64,000 nucleotides of DNA from Ephydatia muelleri. Taxonomy: Eukaryota > Porifera > Demospongiae > Spongillida > Spongillidae. Position numbers and translations under genes: made by a program. The stretch lies in contig JABACO010000012.1 of NCBI GenBank assembly GCA_013339895.1, forward strand, positions 4,516,789 through 4,580,788, written 5' to 3'. The notes under the pieces are model-generated. The model ran no database searches. It was not told the DNA's origin and saw only the letters and a list, made by a program, of their open reading frames with translations. Shown piece after piece: positions 33,861-46,227 of this stretch; positions within the stretch are counted from its first letter, which is position 1; every line of letters begins with the position of its first letter.

Positions 33861-35127
33861 TACTCAAGTAAAATTAATTTGTCTAGTAGGTCTGTAATCC
33901 GATTCTGCTGCAATCTGCAGGAACTAATGGATGCATTTAGATTACAATTGGTTTATGAGCTCTCGGTGGGAGATCTACAGCCAATTGGTATACTGTTCAT
34001 ATCTATTGCATGTTTCTTTTGTAATTTCTCCTATTTGTCTTCAACCTACATGGCACATAGTGGAGAAAAGCAGCAGTGTATCTGTAATGGACAATGCAAT
34101 GTGCTTAATCTCAAATACGCCTCTTATGTACACAGGATCATAATAAAGAAGTTAAATTGCCTCAGGTAGAACACACAATTTGTGCAAAGCATTCAACCTG
34201 TGCTGCCATGTCACCCTTCACCTCAGTCTAGACTTGTAGAGTCCAGTCTGAAATTTTGGGATCTGATATTGATGCAGATGATGATGAAAGTTATGCTGAA
34301 GCTGAGAATGACACTGATTGCAACAATGACATGGATGGTGATCTCAATTCTGGTGTTCCCCAAGATTTTCTAGTGCCTAATTTTAGGAATGCACCTGATC
34401 CAGACGACATCTTTGCACTGAGATGGGGACAGTCTTTTTACACGAAGAACTTCCCACACTTCAAAAGACAACACTTTGGAGTAAGCATTTTACAGTGATT
34501 TGAACTTTACTAAATGTCGGGTACTAATTTTCAAGAAAGCATTATCCATTTCCAAGACACATAATATGAAGAGTTGTGAAAGATCTTGAGGTTTAAATTG
34601 TAATAAGCATTGATGCAAATGAAAACTAATTCATCCTTTAGCCGACCCTCCGGGCCATCTTGAGTAAAGATACAGTATCTGATCTTCAAATCTACTTCAA
34701 TGAAATTAAACAGCTGCATAAAAAAAATTTGCACTGGCCTCTTTTACAATGTTCTGACATGGTACACATTTCTCACCCATATCATCCATTTGACCATTTT
34801 AAAGAGGAAACAGATGGTAGTGTGTGATTAAGAAAGTGTCTTATTGCTTTCTTTCTCTCAAGGTTCAATGTATCCATTAGTAGAGCTACGACAATCTGGA
34901 AATGTATAGAATTTACACATTGTGATTTATGTTGAATTTTCTACCACTGATACATTAACTCACCTCTGGCCAAACTACACATTTGTTTAATAAAGACAAT
35001 GACAGTGCAACCTGTTTTTTTACATCACAGTCAAGTTCTTGAAGAAAGTAAAACATTTCTAATACCTGTAAATTGGAGGAATGTTCCTAATGTCATATGG
35101 GTGTTCATTAAGGTCATGTTCATATAT
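33861..35127. other. No confident gene; acidic plus-strand exon-like ORF
   Basis: The plus-strand ORF at 34256-34495 encodes an acidic segment (DIDADDDESYAEAENDTD) followed by NFRNAPDPDDIFALRWGQ. It looks like coding sequence but I cannot place it. 31921-33352 upstream likewise contains only short unplaced minus-strand open stretches. Confidence 0.25.
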
Positions 35128-35254
35128 TTTACGCGCGCGCCGCGTGATACGACGTAATTTTACCGGTGCGCGCGTCATAGTTTGTCACAAAATTCTCACG
35201 AACGCGGTATAATTACGTCGTTGTTGCCAAGACATCATGCGGCGCGCGCGTAAA
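35128..35254. mobile_element. Short GC-rich inverted-repeat element
   Basis: Ends TTTACGCGCGCGCCGC and, inverted, GCGGCGCGCGCGTAAA enclose about 127 bp. Internal inverted matches include ACGACGTAATT / AATTACGTCGT. The strongly CpG-rich sequence stands out in an AT-rich neighbourhood. No ORF. A MITE is the most likely reading, but no target duplication is certain. Confidence 0.5.
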
Positions 35255-35889
35255 AGACCTTAATTGCATGAAACTTCTGAACCCAGAAAAATCCTCTATG
35301 TGGCAACGTCAATACCTCTCCATGTTATAGGTCAAGTACACGTATTTCTGCACAAGTGACCGGGGTGCCATTTTGAAAGTGGGACCATAAATGTTGATGT
35401 ATGTTCTAATTATGACCGCTTGAAACAGCCATGTTCAATGGACCCTACGAACGAACACTCAAAAGTTCAAACATCCAGCCAAATGAAGATGACTATTTAT
35501 AAAACCGCATCACGCAATAACGCATGATATGATAAGGAATCAATGAACACAACACACATTACAATGAAATCTAATTACAGTGTTCAAACTTTCATCATAG
35601 TGAAGTAAGCAGAGGGACGGTGAAGTGGAGGTGAGATCAAGACATGTCAACTTTCAAAAAAATCACAGATATGAGGTCTCAGCTTTATTTCAGTCACTTG
35701 TAATAGATGCAAATGAAGTTGAGACCACAAACGTTACTTTTTTACTTTTACTTCGATCTGGCTGAGTTCTCGTTCTCCCAACAGTGGATGAGCCTGGGGT
35801 ATATTATAACAATGATGTTGATGATACACACTAAAATGTTTTATCATTTATAATGATTAAAAATAGGTCTACATATGGAGTGACGCCAT

Positions 35890-36065
35890 TATCCCAGGTC
35901 CCTCCCATACCCTCCTCCATAGTCCCAGGTCCCTCAACCATAGTCCCATACCCTCCTCCATAGTCCCAGGTCCCTCAACCATAGTCCCATACCCTCCTCC
36001 ATAGTTCCAGGTCCCTCCTCCATAGTCCCGTACCCTCCTCAAAAGGCCCATACCCTCCTCCATAT
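35890..36065. repeat. Minisatellite with CCCAGGTCCCT / CATACCCTCCTCCATAGT units
   Basis: Alternating units of about 20 bp (CATACCCTCCTCCATAGTCC and a variant with AGGTCCCTCAACCATAGTCC) run for about 175 bp. No coding claim is made. Confidence 0.85.
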
Positions 36066-36820
36066 CTAATGCAAACAGTCAATTACAAGTGATTGCAACT
36101 TTTTAAAATACACAATCAAACTGGCTGCTATTTGATTGAGCAAATGGTGCAAGTTTAGTACACTCATCTACAATTCATGTATTATTCAATCAACATCAAG
36201 TTACTTCTTGCTTCCACTTCTCCTTGATGTACAAGCATGCATTATCTGTTAATGTGAGAATCCCCCCACTAGGCATAGAAAACAAAGTGTTCATTTCAAT
36301 TTTCTGGCAACATTTGATGGCTGCCATGTTGCACCACCACATAAATAACATGCAGAATTATCAAATATAGTTTAAGGTACTTATGAGTTAACCCGCTACT
36401 GACGATAATCACGTGAGGGGAATGGTTGGCTATAGTGTGTATGCGAATGGCTTAGGCGTGCGCATTCGTAGCGTTCAGCTGCTGTTTTTTCTTCCATTGT
36501 CCTTATAAGGACGATGTGAATTCTGGGCAGGATATGGCACAGTGCAAGTCGGTGGTGCCATATCACCACACCCCCAAACACCATGCCAAGCATGTGTGCT
36601 AGTTACGCCTCCCCCCAGATCTAGGCCAATGGGTTCAGTCCAGAAGTGCAGTGATAAAGAGGTTAAATGTGCCATAGTATTTTTAATGAATTAACTATGT
36701 AGCACAACTTTGATATGCAATTATAAGTGCAGAAAACAGACAAACAGATATTATCAACATCAATCATATTTGAAAAGGAATAGCAATTAACGCTGACAGA
36801 TTCCACACGACAAGACACAC
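36066..36820. other. No gene recognised between minisatellite and kinase-like gene
   Basis: May hold a final exon of the kinase-like gene on the minus strand, since exon 2 ends in phase 1 at a GTGTGT donor. I cannot identify it. Confidence 0.3.
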
Positions 36821-38943
36821 CTTTTCTCTTCTTCTGGGGTGGCCCATACTCTTCATCAGTACAATGTGTGTTTGACTGGTATCCTTGTTCCAAGGCTTAA
36901 CAAGAAAAACAAATGTGTACTAAATACAAAATTTTCTACAGTTTGTTACTTTCAAGAGAAGAATTTACATAGTGAATAGGACACCGTGGTATTAAGAAAA
37001 CATGATGATAATCATACGATGTGAATGATGCCATAATCATTAGCTCATCAAGTAATGCATCCATGTCTCTATGATGCAAAACACTATGATGCAGAATAAA
37101 TACATCATAATAGCGGCTGGGACTATATAACCCCCCTCCCCCCAAGCCCTAATATTAATTTGTACGCCTGCCTCTGCTATTCTAAGATTATAGATGGAAC
37201 TCTATGCAGTGTCATCATCGTACATGCTCAGGTGTGGATGCTTCTAAGACTACTATAACTGGGTACGTGAAATTTGTACATCTGCCAGATGTCATCCTAC
37301 ACTCCAGTTAAAAAATAAATACTGAGTCGTGCAACAATTGTAGTACTAAAACGAAATGTAACTTTTTTGTGTGAATAATATGTGTGCAGCCTGTGCTTAC
37401 CGTGAACATCATGAGCTGTTGATGGTGGCTCCTGAAAACAGTCGTGAACTGATTTGACATGACAAAGGTCATTGTTGGCATATTTGTCATGCCATGTGTG
37501 ATGAAACACCAGACTATAAATCAATGATTCCGTGTTCTCTTCCATTGTACTGAAGTCTGCAGATTTCAGGTCAGCATCCTTCTCAGAGAGATTCAATATG
37601 GAATAGATCAGCAGACCCAACTGTTTCCAATCCAGAAGTGAAACGTTTTGCTTTTTCAAATCAAGAGTACCACTGTATTTATACATATAATGGCCACTGT
37701 ACTCACTTGCTACATCTTTTACACTGATATAACGACAACGATCAAAATCAATTAATTTCACATGTTCACCATCAAAACACACATTTGCCAATCGTACATC
37801 AAGATGTGCATACCTGTACTTGCTATGCAGCTCCTCAAGCGCATCTTTAATGCCACTTGCTAAGTCAAAGAGACATGATTTCAACTGAGAGATGTGTAAG
37901 GATGTCAATTGAAACATTTGTTTAGGAAAAACAAAGAAAGGAAATTGTGCTGCTTTGTTTATTTCGACATCCAACAATTGCTTTGGGAAAACTAAGCGAG
38001 AACTGGATTTTCCCCAAAATTTCAATACAGATGTCTGTTCAAAACTATCAGGACAGTATTTGTAATAGTTCATATCATCATGAAACACAACAGAGTATTG
38101 CGAGTCCACTTGCTTCAATGACCCTTCAAGCTCCTGCCCCATTGCAGCAATACTTTTGTGAAGCAACTCAATATCGGTCTCAGAATAAGGAAGCAAAGTA
38201 TAGGATTTCTTTTCTTTGTTACAAAGATCTGTAGCTAACTTCAAGTGGTCCTTAATTGCTTGATTCACTTCAAATGTAATGGCAGGGTCATGTAATTCAA
38301 ATGCCCTACAGGTAACACAGAAAGTCAGATTCCTAAATTCCACTGTAACTTTACAGACATACTCCTTTGAAGAACTCTTGGGAAAGGCAAAGCCTACAAT
38401 CTTTGTTATATTTGGATCATAGTGTCGTTCAAAACGCAGTTCATCAGTAAGGTTTGCTGCTAGTTTTGCAACAGTATTACTCATCGGAGAAGAATTTATT
38501 TCACAGTGTAATACAATGAAAGGTTTGTACACAATACCAACATTGGGGTATATTGTTACAGAAGATGTTAAAGGCCTTAAGTCTCGAAGTGGAGAATATG
38601 ACTGTCGATCAAGCAAGTAATAGGTAACACCTTCAACATAATCAATAATCTGTTCATTAACAGACATGTAGCGATGATTGTCAAAAGAAGATAATTCTAG
38701 TACTGCATCTTCGAGTGCTAGTGATGCATTGTAGCAGTCTATTATCCAAGAGCACAGTGTTTCAGAATCACTCTTCCATTTCCATTCCCCTGTAATAAGA
38801 TCTCTCAGATTATACTTCTCAGTAGGCAGGGGGTATGGATCCCAATTACAATCAAAGAGCTGTTGTTTCCAAATGGAGTCTGATACTGTTAATCCAGTGC
38901 TCTTTGACGATGGTGCTGTTGATGAGCCACTTCTTTTTGACAT
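36821..38943 (-). CDS. Kinase-like protein with possible nuclease-like N-terminal region (CRN-like architecture)
   Basis: Minus-strand exon 1 is 38943-37401 (514 codons) and exon 2 is 36895-36821, joined at ACG|GTAAGC and TTAAG|CC in matching phase. The C-terminal half is an atypical protein kinase: H380-L-D382-V-R-L-A-N387 is the catalytic loop, and D399-F-D replaces DFG. The central segment IVYKPFIVLHCEINSSPMSN followed by K160 resembles the E...K core of PD-(D/E)XK-type domains. The combination recalls crinkler (CRN) type effector/transposon proteins; that link is inference. Exon 2 ends with a classical NLS, PPQKKRK, suggesting nuclear action. I chose MSKRSG as the start; an upstream in-frame Met exists (38997). 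It is intact over more than 500 codons in a region of wrecked elements. Confidence 0.6.
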
Positions 38944-40268
38944 CTGTTGAACAAACACTAATTGTGAGTCATGCTGTTGCTTAAGTATGAGCAACAAATG
39001 CGCATAAGTTTCTTAGAAGTAAAGACACCCACCAACCAATTAGTTATTTTCATGCTTCTGCACATTTTTGCATGCAATCCTTTTGTTTTTGCATAGAACT
39101 TCAGCAACAGACTGCATACTTAAATGAAGACTTAAGACTGATCACTATGGTTAAAAAACAACTAAAGTGTACAAGCAGCATAATTCTAATTTCAACGATC
39201 ACTAAATACATGCACATCGTAGACTTTATTCTCTTCAATATGAACCACTTCCCCAGATACTAAAAGTCTTCAATTATCAATGTACTTATTGCAATTAAAA
39301 CATTGCACTGCATGATGAGAGTAGATCAGTTCACACAAAACACACTAAATTACTCAGAAACGTCAAACTTGTGGCTTTCTACTATCATAACGACAAAGTC
39401 TGCGACACCCACATTTCTCACCGCCAAATGCAAGTCAAATTGCGGCACAGATGACTTGTAGTGTCATAAGCTATATCAGTACAAGATTGAGGAGAACACC
39501 ATGTTGTTAACAGAGCTGTATCAGTGTGACATCATGTTGCTAAAAAGAAGCTCAATCAGTGCGACGTTGAGGAGAACCATGTTCATGTTCATCTTGAGAA
39601 GAATTGTGCTGCTAAAAAAGCAGAAGACAATTAAGCTACCATTTTGGCATCTAAAAGGACTAAACAAATGTGATATCAGACTTGTACAGACGTAAAGCAA
39701 GCTCCAAAGAGGATGTGGTACCGTAGCAGTCATAGAACTACCAACAAAACTACCGTAAAAAGGTATGTCATAGCATGATCTATGGTATTGGACCTCACTG
39801 TTAGGGTTCATAAATTATGTGCATGTATGATGTGTAAACACTAGTAGTAACGTTTCTCAGCCTTGTCGACCCAGTTCGTGTTCACTGATGTATGTTTTGC
39901 TTCATGTATGCTTTAACACCTGGGCATACATGCCTGTTGGAATTAATTACACTGGTATTGAATTGTTGTGTCTTAATCTACTGTCCAGAACTTGGTTATC
40001 ATATAAACAGTGAATTTCATTAAATGGCAAGCTGCAAAATTCGATAAGGTTTACTACAAATACTAAAAGTTTCTACCATTACCAAGTGAATGTAGTTATT
40101 TTTTGCTGTTGCGCGAATGTGGTAATGTGCTGATGTGCGAACCACTACTATATCTTCCAATCATAATAGGCAACTCTGTGCCCTAGTTATGCCTTGATGA
40201 TCAGCACTACCAACTTCCTCGTGCAGGCGTACACTAAATACACCATGTTGTTCTTTCCATTTGGCTAG
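38944..40268. other. No gene; dispersed repeat at about 39490-39790
   Basis: The segment containing GCTGCTAAAAAAGCAGAAG, TTTTGGCATCTAAA and GGTACCGTAG has a diverged second copy at about 48140-48395 in the same orientation. It ends similarly (GGTATGT...AGCAT.ATCTATGG.ATTGG). Probably a decayed interspersed repeat. Not identified. Confidence 0.5.
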
Positions 40269-40956
40269 TCATCCATGACTTAAGATTTGCTTGTTACCAG
40301 CAGTGGAATCATCGCCAGATGGAGGTGTGGTAGATTTGAACAAAGACAGGCTAGTGGAAGGAGGTGTGACAGCAATGGGACTGGTAGAAGGAGGAATGGC
40401 TGCACTGGGTGATGGCTGGCTGGTAGAAGGAGGCGTGGCTACGACGGTGGTAGACGGAGGCATAGCTGCAATGGGCGATGCCTGGCTGATGGACAGGGGC
40501 GTAGCTGCACAGGGCGATGACTGGCTGGTGGAAGGCGCAGATGTTTCTATAATAATAATCAGTTCCTGTGCCAATTCAGCTGTCTTGAATAGCTGCAGAG
40601 CATCAGATAGTACACTATTGCATTCACACACGCTATATAATAATAAAAGGTGGATCATTATAGCCTTCTGTTTGTTGCCATAGACCTCTTACCTGCTAAA
40701 CCACAAGTAGAGCTCCTTATCTAGCAGAGGCCACTTAGGACTACGTCTCTTCCGTCTTTTGGCTTCAGGTTTTTCGAGTTCCAGCTCGTGGAAGCCAGCT
40801 CTAACAGCCTTGCCTACTACAAATCGATGGATCTCCTTCCCTGTCTGCTGCTTAAACCATGCAGCTATTTCTTGTGAATGGCCCGTTTGCACTTTCCTTT
40901 TAGCTTTTCTTCTCCCATTAGTGAAATCCTTGTGACTTTCCACGACATGGCTATTG
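40269..40956 (-). CDS. CENP-B/Tigger-type HTH protein fragment with Ser/Pro-rich tail
   Basis: Minus-strand exons 40956-40693 and 40632-40269 join in phase across a GT-AG intron (TTTAGCAG|GTAAGA and TTATATAG|CGTG). Exon A begins after a CA-rich acceptor region and encodes basic sequence, then SQEIAAWFKQQTGKEIHRF, and KWPLLDKELYLWF. This is the layout of a CENP-B-type helix-turn-helix, where an aromatic 'LE..L..WF' segment starts the second DNA-binding unit. Exon B encodes a helix (DALQLFKTAELAQELIIII) and repeated PPSTS/SPxA motifs, then TGA. No DDE domain follows, so this is a truncated pogo/Tigger relic or a domesticated DNA-binding protein. Upstream exons unknown. Confidence 0.45.
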
Positions 40957-42265
40957 CTACACACACACACACACACACACACGCAATCGTGCACGCTACA
41001 CTATACAGTTGAGTTATAAACATACGCTTGTATTCACTACATGTAGGTAAGCGCCATGTGCATTGTGCGCTCGTTGCATGTAAGAATAAGGCTTTGTGCA
41101 GTCTCTTTTGTCCAGGCATTTGAGCAGTTTAAATGAAACAAAAGCTACTTTGTCTACTTGGGTGAATGCGCCAGTGGACGATCAAGATTGGCATTCGTGG
41201 TGGCATGTAGCATTGATAAATATGCATGTGTCTTCCACATTTCATTGAATATTGTTATTATGGCTACATTTAAAAACCTTAAGCTTATATCAAGGAAATG
41301 TGCCTATATCATATCGAGGGAAGACTGTACAACCTGTTTACGGATAAAATTAATACACGATTCTTACAACCAATGTCCTGCTCCTAAACCACTGTGCAGC
41401 AAAATCTCCATTAGAGTAATATTCTTGCCTCCCGCCGCTGCTTGCCACCTAAATGTCTTGTTCTACTGCACCCACAAATTTTTGACTCGATTTGTAAGCC
41501 AGAAGCTCTGATGGGTAATGCCTTCACATCAATGCCGATTTAGGCAGAAAAACCCTGCAGTCACAGAGGTTGATGTTGGTTACCTGCTTCTTCCTCATTG
41601 CAGGCATGACAAGGGTCACTACTGTCAGCTGTCTCATCTGGTTTCTTACCTGCCCACTGCTCCCGCAGAGGTCAATAATCCCTCACAAATTTCCACGCCC
41701 AAATGTGTTCCACCACTTTCACAGGGACTGGCTGCATGCCTTCCCAATAAAAACCCCAGACAAGACGATATGAGCCACCACATTTGTTGCATTGCCACGA
41801 TCGCAGCAGCCTAGGTAAACGCACCACTCTGTAAGCTGCGCCGCCATAGGCTGGTGGAGCCAAGTGCCCCAACCATCGGGCTTGGAATGGAAACAGGGGG
41901 AGCTGGGCGCCCCGACCTGCGCTGCCACAGGCTCGACCATCAAGGCGGACCATCTTTTTGTCCTTCAACACAACACTCTCCTCTGCATCCTACAACTCCA
42001 GATGCATGTTCATCTCAAGACGCTGCCAAAACTGCAGACACACCTCACGAGCTGTCAAGAAGAAATTCCTGAATGTGCATGTGCAACGGTAATGTAACGA
42101 GCTGAACTAACTAGCGCTTGCGTGGTATCAAAGACTATACTAGAACTCAGTGGTCGTGTGATATCCTGGTATAAATGTACCTATTTTTGTATTTGTGGAA
42201 GTGTGTACACGTGATTGCTGCTGCTAGTAAACTGCTGCTACGATCATACACACTGGATATGCTGG
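40957..42265. other. No confident gene; CA repeat and unplaced ORFs
   Basis: A (CA)n tract lies at about 40960-40981. Overlapping ORFs on both strands at 41670-42070 (a minus one with CNKCGG) are GC-richer than surroundings and may be 5' remains of the retroelement that follows. I cannot place them. Confidence 0.3.
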
Positions 42266-42690
42266 GGGGATCATACGTTTTTCACAAATCTGGACCTGGC
42301 AAGCGGATATTGGCAGGTCAAAGTGGCCACTGAGGACAGACCTAAGATGTCATTTGAAACCTCCGAGGGACTTTATCAGTTCAAGGTAATGCCTTTCGGC
42401 CTCTGTAATGCCCTTGCTACTTTTCAGCGTTTTGATGGATCGCGTCTTGGGTGGCCTTCAATGGTCCAGCTGTTTGGTGTACTTTGATGACGTAATTGTT
42501 GTAGGAAGAACCTTTGACGACCATTTATGTCACACTGGTGGTGTGCTGATGCGGCTAAGAGAGGCGGGGCTGAAACTCAAGCCAGCCGAATGCAATCTTT
42601 GCCAACAGCAAGAGTCGTTCCTGGGACACATCGTGCCCACCCGGGGTATTTCAACCTACCCAAGCAAGACGGAGATGATCGCCAAGTGTA
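42266..42690 (+). pseudogene. Ty3/gypsy reverse transcriptase relic
   Basis: Reads FFTNLDLASGYWQVKV, GLYQFKVMPFGLCNA, then after an extra T in a run near 42432 continues in the next frame with MDRVLGGL, CLVYFDDVIV (the YFDD catalytic box), and LKPAECNLC...SFLGHIV. These are successive RT blocks of a Ty3/gypsy pol. The frameshift and the absence of protease, RNase H and integrase nearby show a truncated dead copy. No LTRs found. Confidence 0.85.
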
Positions 42691-42939
42691 AGGATCTTTT
42701 TTTATACTCACTCGCATCACACTTCAGTACCGACTCTTCGCTAGTAGTGTATTTAAAATCTTTCTTGCTAAACTTCATCCCTGTCACGCCTACACAGCTA
42801 CATGTACACTGCAGGAATGCTATAAGTCACAGTTTTCAGCTCACATTGCAAGTGAACATGCACTACCACACACAAATATGCCCACATCACACACATGCGC
42901 ACATACACACATACACGCAAACACACATACACACAGACT

Positions 42940-43515
42940 GGGCTAGTACCACTTGCAGTGACTTTGGGTTCTTATTGTTTTCACAAAGCATACATGTACA
43001 CTGTACATGAACGTACACACTTGCATTGTTATGTACATAGCCTGCACACCATATTCGACACATACACACACACACAAACACACAAACGTGCATACACACA
43101 CAGACTGAGCCTGTACCACTTGCAGTGACCTTGGGTTCTTATTTCTTACAGTTTTCACAAAGCGTACATATACATTTGCATTGTTATGTAAATAGCCTGT
43201 ACACCATATTCGTCACATATACATACACACACACAGACACACATACATGCAAGCACACACACACACACGCACACAGAATGCTTGTACCACTTGCTGTGAC
43301 TTTGCGTTCTTATTTCTCACTGTTTTCACAAAACATACATGTGCATGAATGTACACACGTGTACACATACACACACACACACACACACACAGAAGACTCA
43401 CTTTCAGTGACTTTGGGTTCTTATTTCTCACACTGTTTTCACAACGCGTATATGTGCATGGTACACACTTGCATTGTTATGTAAATAGCCTGTACACCAT
43501 ATTCGTCACACACAC
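42940..43515. repeat. ~170-bp satellite-like tandem repeat, block 1
   Basis: Four units are recognised by GGGTTCTTATTTCTCAC-type anchors at about 42966, 43131, 43302 and 43416, each followed by a TTTTCACAAAGC... segment. Most also carry CTTGCATTGTTATGTAAATA and GCCTGTACACCATATTCGTC plus a CA run. Single further units are at about 46095-46215, 46960-47075 and 47220-47335, so the array was split by insertions. Confidence 0.85.
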
Positions 43516-43519
43516 TGTG

Positions 43520-45998
43520 CAGGGTTTCCGATAACGTTCGGACACATGCCATTTTCCGATCAATTAAGCCATTCGTCCTCACATCATTAATTACGTTTGG
43601 ACAAAATGTCAGGACAAAAAAAGCGTGCGCTTGTTAGGGAGGAAGGTGAGGACGGCGTAGAGGATGGCATTTCAGCACCAAAAAAGTGGTCAGTGATGGT
43701 TAAAACTGTAGATAAGTGGGTAGCAGAGAATGACAAGGATTTGGATACATCGCTTTGACTGAAGTACGTGAAAGATGGACGAGACACGGTTGGGTTATTG
43801 AAATGCGCGGTTTGCGTAGAGTTTGAAGCAAGGCTGATTGGAATGCGCAACTTTCGTAGTACGTTCATTGATGGAACACTTAATGAGTTTTAAAGATCAG
43901 CAAAAAGTGAGATGCACGCGTGTGCAATGATGCTTTTTAAAAAGAAGCAAGTGGGGCCGAGTAATGCCAGCAACTGTCCACCGATAATACAGCTGATCCA
44001 AAATCTTGATGCTGAAACTTTGGCAAGAGTGAAAAGGAAGTTTGATTTCGCTTTTTTCATTTGCAAAGAGAACTTATCATTTTTAAAGATGGGGTCCCTG
44101 TGTGAGCTTCAAACATGTCATGGGGTTGACCTAGGTGAAGGGTAAAAAAACAACAAAGTGTGTACTGAATTTTCCCACTACATTTCTCAAGATCAGCTGT
44201 CGATCCTGAAAAAGGCCGCAGACGCCAAATTTATCAGCATACAGGCAAATGGCAGTACTGACTTGGGAATACTGAAAATGAGCTCTTTTTGGTGTTATCC
44301 TTTGAAGCTAATAGCAATGATAGGAAAGAAGCATAATTCTGGCAGTTCAGGAAATCAAGCGAGCCAATGCAGAAGGATTGTTCCAGTGTTTTAAGAATGC
44401 CATGAGTCATGTGGGCATTTCTGATTGGGAGACAAAGATAATAGGATTTGGCTGTGATGGAACAAATGCCAATATTGCTGCTGGAGGACTAAGAGGGCAT
44501 CTTGAAGAGTCCATGGCTTGGATTGTTGTGTTTTGGTGCCTATCCCATCGCCTAGAGCTTGCTTTGAAAGATGCTTTAAAAAATATATATTTCTCAACAG
44601 TGGATGGTGGATGACATGCTGTTGAAGCTGTACTTTTTATATGAAAAATCTCCAAAAAAAGTGCCAAGAAATTGAAGACATTGTGGCTGAGTTAAAGGCA
44701 TGCCTAGAACCATCAGAAATGCCAAGTCGTGGTATAAAGCCTCTTAGGGCATGTAGTACTCGATTCATTGCTCACAAGTTGGCTGCTTTAGAGAGAGTTG
44801 TGAACCGACTAGGAGGCTATCTCAACCATCTAGCCATTCTATCTGAAGACCCATCAATGAAATCTACCGACAGGAAAAAATTAAGGGTTATCGCAGCAAT
44901 GGCATAATGCTAAAGTTCTTTATGGTTGCACTCTTTTTCATGATCTGCTGAAGCCTGCAGCAATTTTATGTGCTGTTCTTCAAAATGATGAATTGTCCAT
45001 AGTTGGAGCCATAGAAGCCTTCTTGAAAACAAAGAAGGCTATGAAAAGGTAAGGGATATGGCTTTTGAAGATCTCCTTACTGTTAAGAAGGTAATAGGAG
45101 CCATCCAACAGAGTGATGAGGGAGGAGTATCATATCAGGGAGCACAGCTAACCAATTTTGATAACTGTACAACATCTCTCAAAAAAAAAAAGACCAACGT
45201 GTAGAAGCAAATGAAGCCCGCCTTAAAGATCGTCTGAAAGTACTAACTCATGCCCTGATAATTCTTGCTCCAATGGGTTGGGAGAGAAAGGATGATGCCT
45301 CCTTTGGATATAGTGCAATTGATGCCATTAGCACCAGATTTAGAACTCCATTGGAACATGCGAAAGTCAATTGCAGTGTCTTGCAACAGGAATGGGACGA
45401 TATAGTGGACTATGCTAAGTGATACTTGAATCTTGTTCAAGAGGACTATTCCTTTCTTTGGTGGAAACTGTTTAATGCACTTGATGCAAAAAAGTGGTCA
45501 AACATTCTGGCACTAGTAGAGTTGCTGCCAATGTCCAATGGTAAAGTTGAAAGGATGTTCTCGTTAAAATATAAAAACTGAAAAGCGGACAAGGCTAAGT
45601 GAGGACAATTTAGATGATTTGATGTGAAAATCAGTTGATGCACCAGAAATGTCTGCCTGGGATGCTAGTGGTGCTGTAAAACTGTGGTGGAGTGCAAAAC
45701 ACACCATATTGTCGAAAAACACCAGAATCACATGCAGCAGCAGTGGAAGAGATTATTGATGACAATGACCACTTGTGTTAGATGGTTGGGAAGATTGGAT
45801 TGAGCAGTAGATGCTAACTGATATGCATTCAGACTGAAAGTCAAACCTGTAATTCTAGACATTGTGTATTGTAAATGTAAAGCACAATTGGTAAAAATCT
45901 TCATCAAATCATGTCTGAACAATTAAACCATATGTCTGGTCAATTTTGTTCATGTTCTGACATTTTTTCAGAACACTTATTCCTTCTTATCGGAAACC

Positions 45999-46001
<3 letters not shown>
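43520..46001 (+). mobile_element. Decayed autonomous hAT element inserted in the satellite array
   Basis: Terminal inverted repeats CAGGGTTTCCGATAA (left 43520-43534, right end at 46001) bound 2,482 bp. The body is an hAT transposase relic (separate entry). Flanking 8-mers are ACACTGTG and CACACACA; they do not match, and the insertion lies in CA repeats, so the target duplication has decayed or is ambiguous. The CA run from 46002 onward is the continuation of the split array. Confidence 0.75.
43604..45660 (+). pseudogene. hAT transposase relic (ZNF862/KIAA1586-like group)
   Basis: Successive plus-strand segments in proper order: a BED-like region around LLKCAVCVEFEARL, then KRKFDFAFFICKENLSFLKM, CELQTCHGVDLGEG, FISIQANGSTDLG, FGCDGTNANIAAGGLRGHLE, VVFWCLSHRLELALKDALK, LRACSTRFIAHKLAALERVV, and a C-terminal dimerisation region with QEDYSFLWWKLFN and LALVELLPMSNGKVERMFS. 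These match the transposase family that includes vertebrate ZNF862-like proteins. At least eight stops or frame changes intervene, so no protein is made. About 600 codons are represented, close to full length. Confidence 0.8.
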
Positions 46002-46059
<58 letters not shown>

Positions 46060-46227
46060 CACATACACACATACACACACAGACTGGGTTTGTAACCCTT
46101 GCAATGACATTGGGTTCTTATTTCTCAGTTTTCACAAAGCGTATGAATATACACACTTGCATTGTTATGTAAATAGCCTGTACATATTTGTCACACACAC
46201 ATACACACACACACATGCACACACTCA
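46002..46227. repeat. CA run and one satellite unit between the two hAT elements
   Basis: A CA microsatellite of about 55 bases (46002-46056), then one ~170-bp-type satellite unit with CTTGCATTGTTATGTAAATA. Confidence 0.85.
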
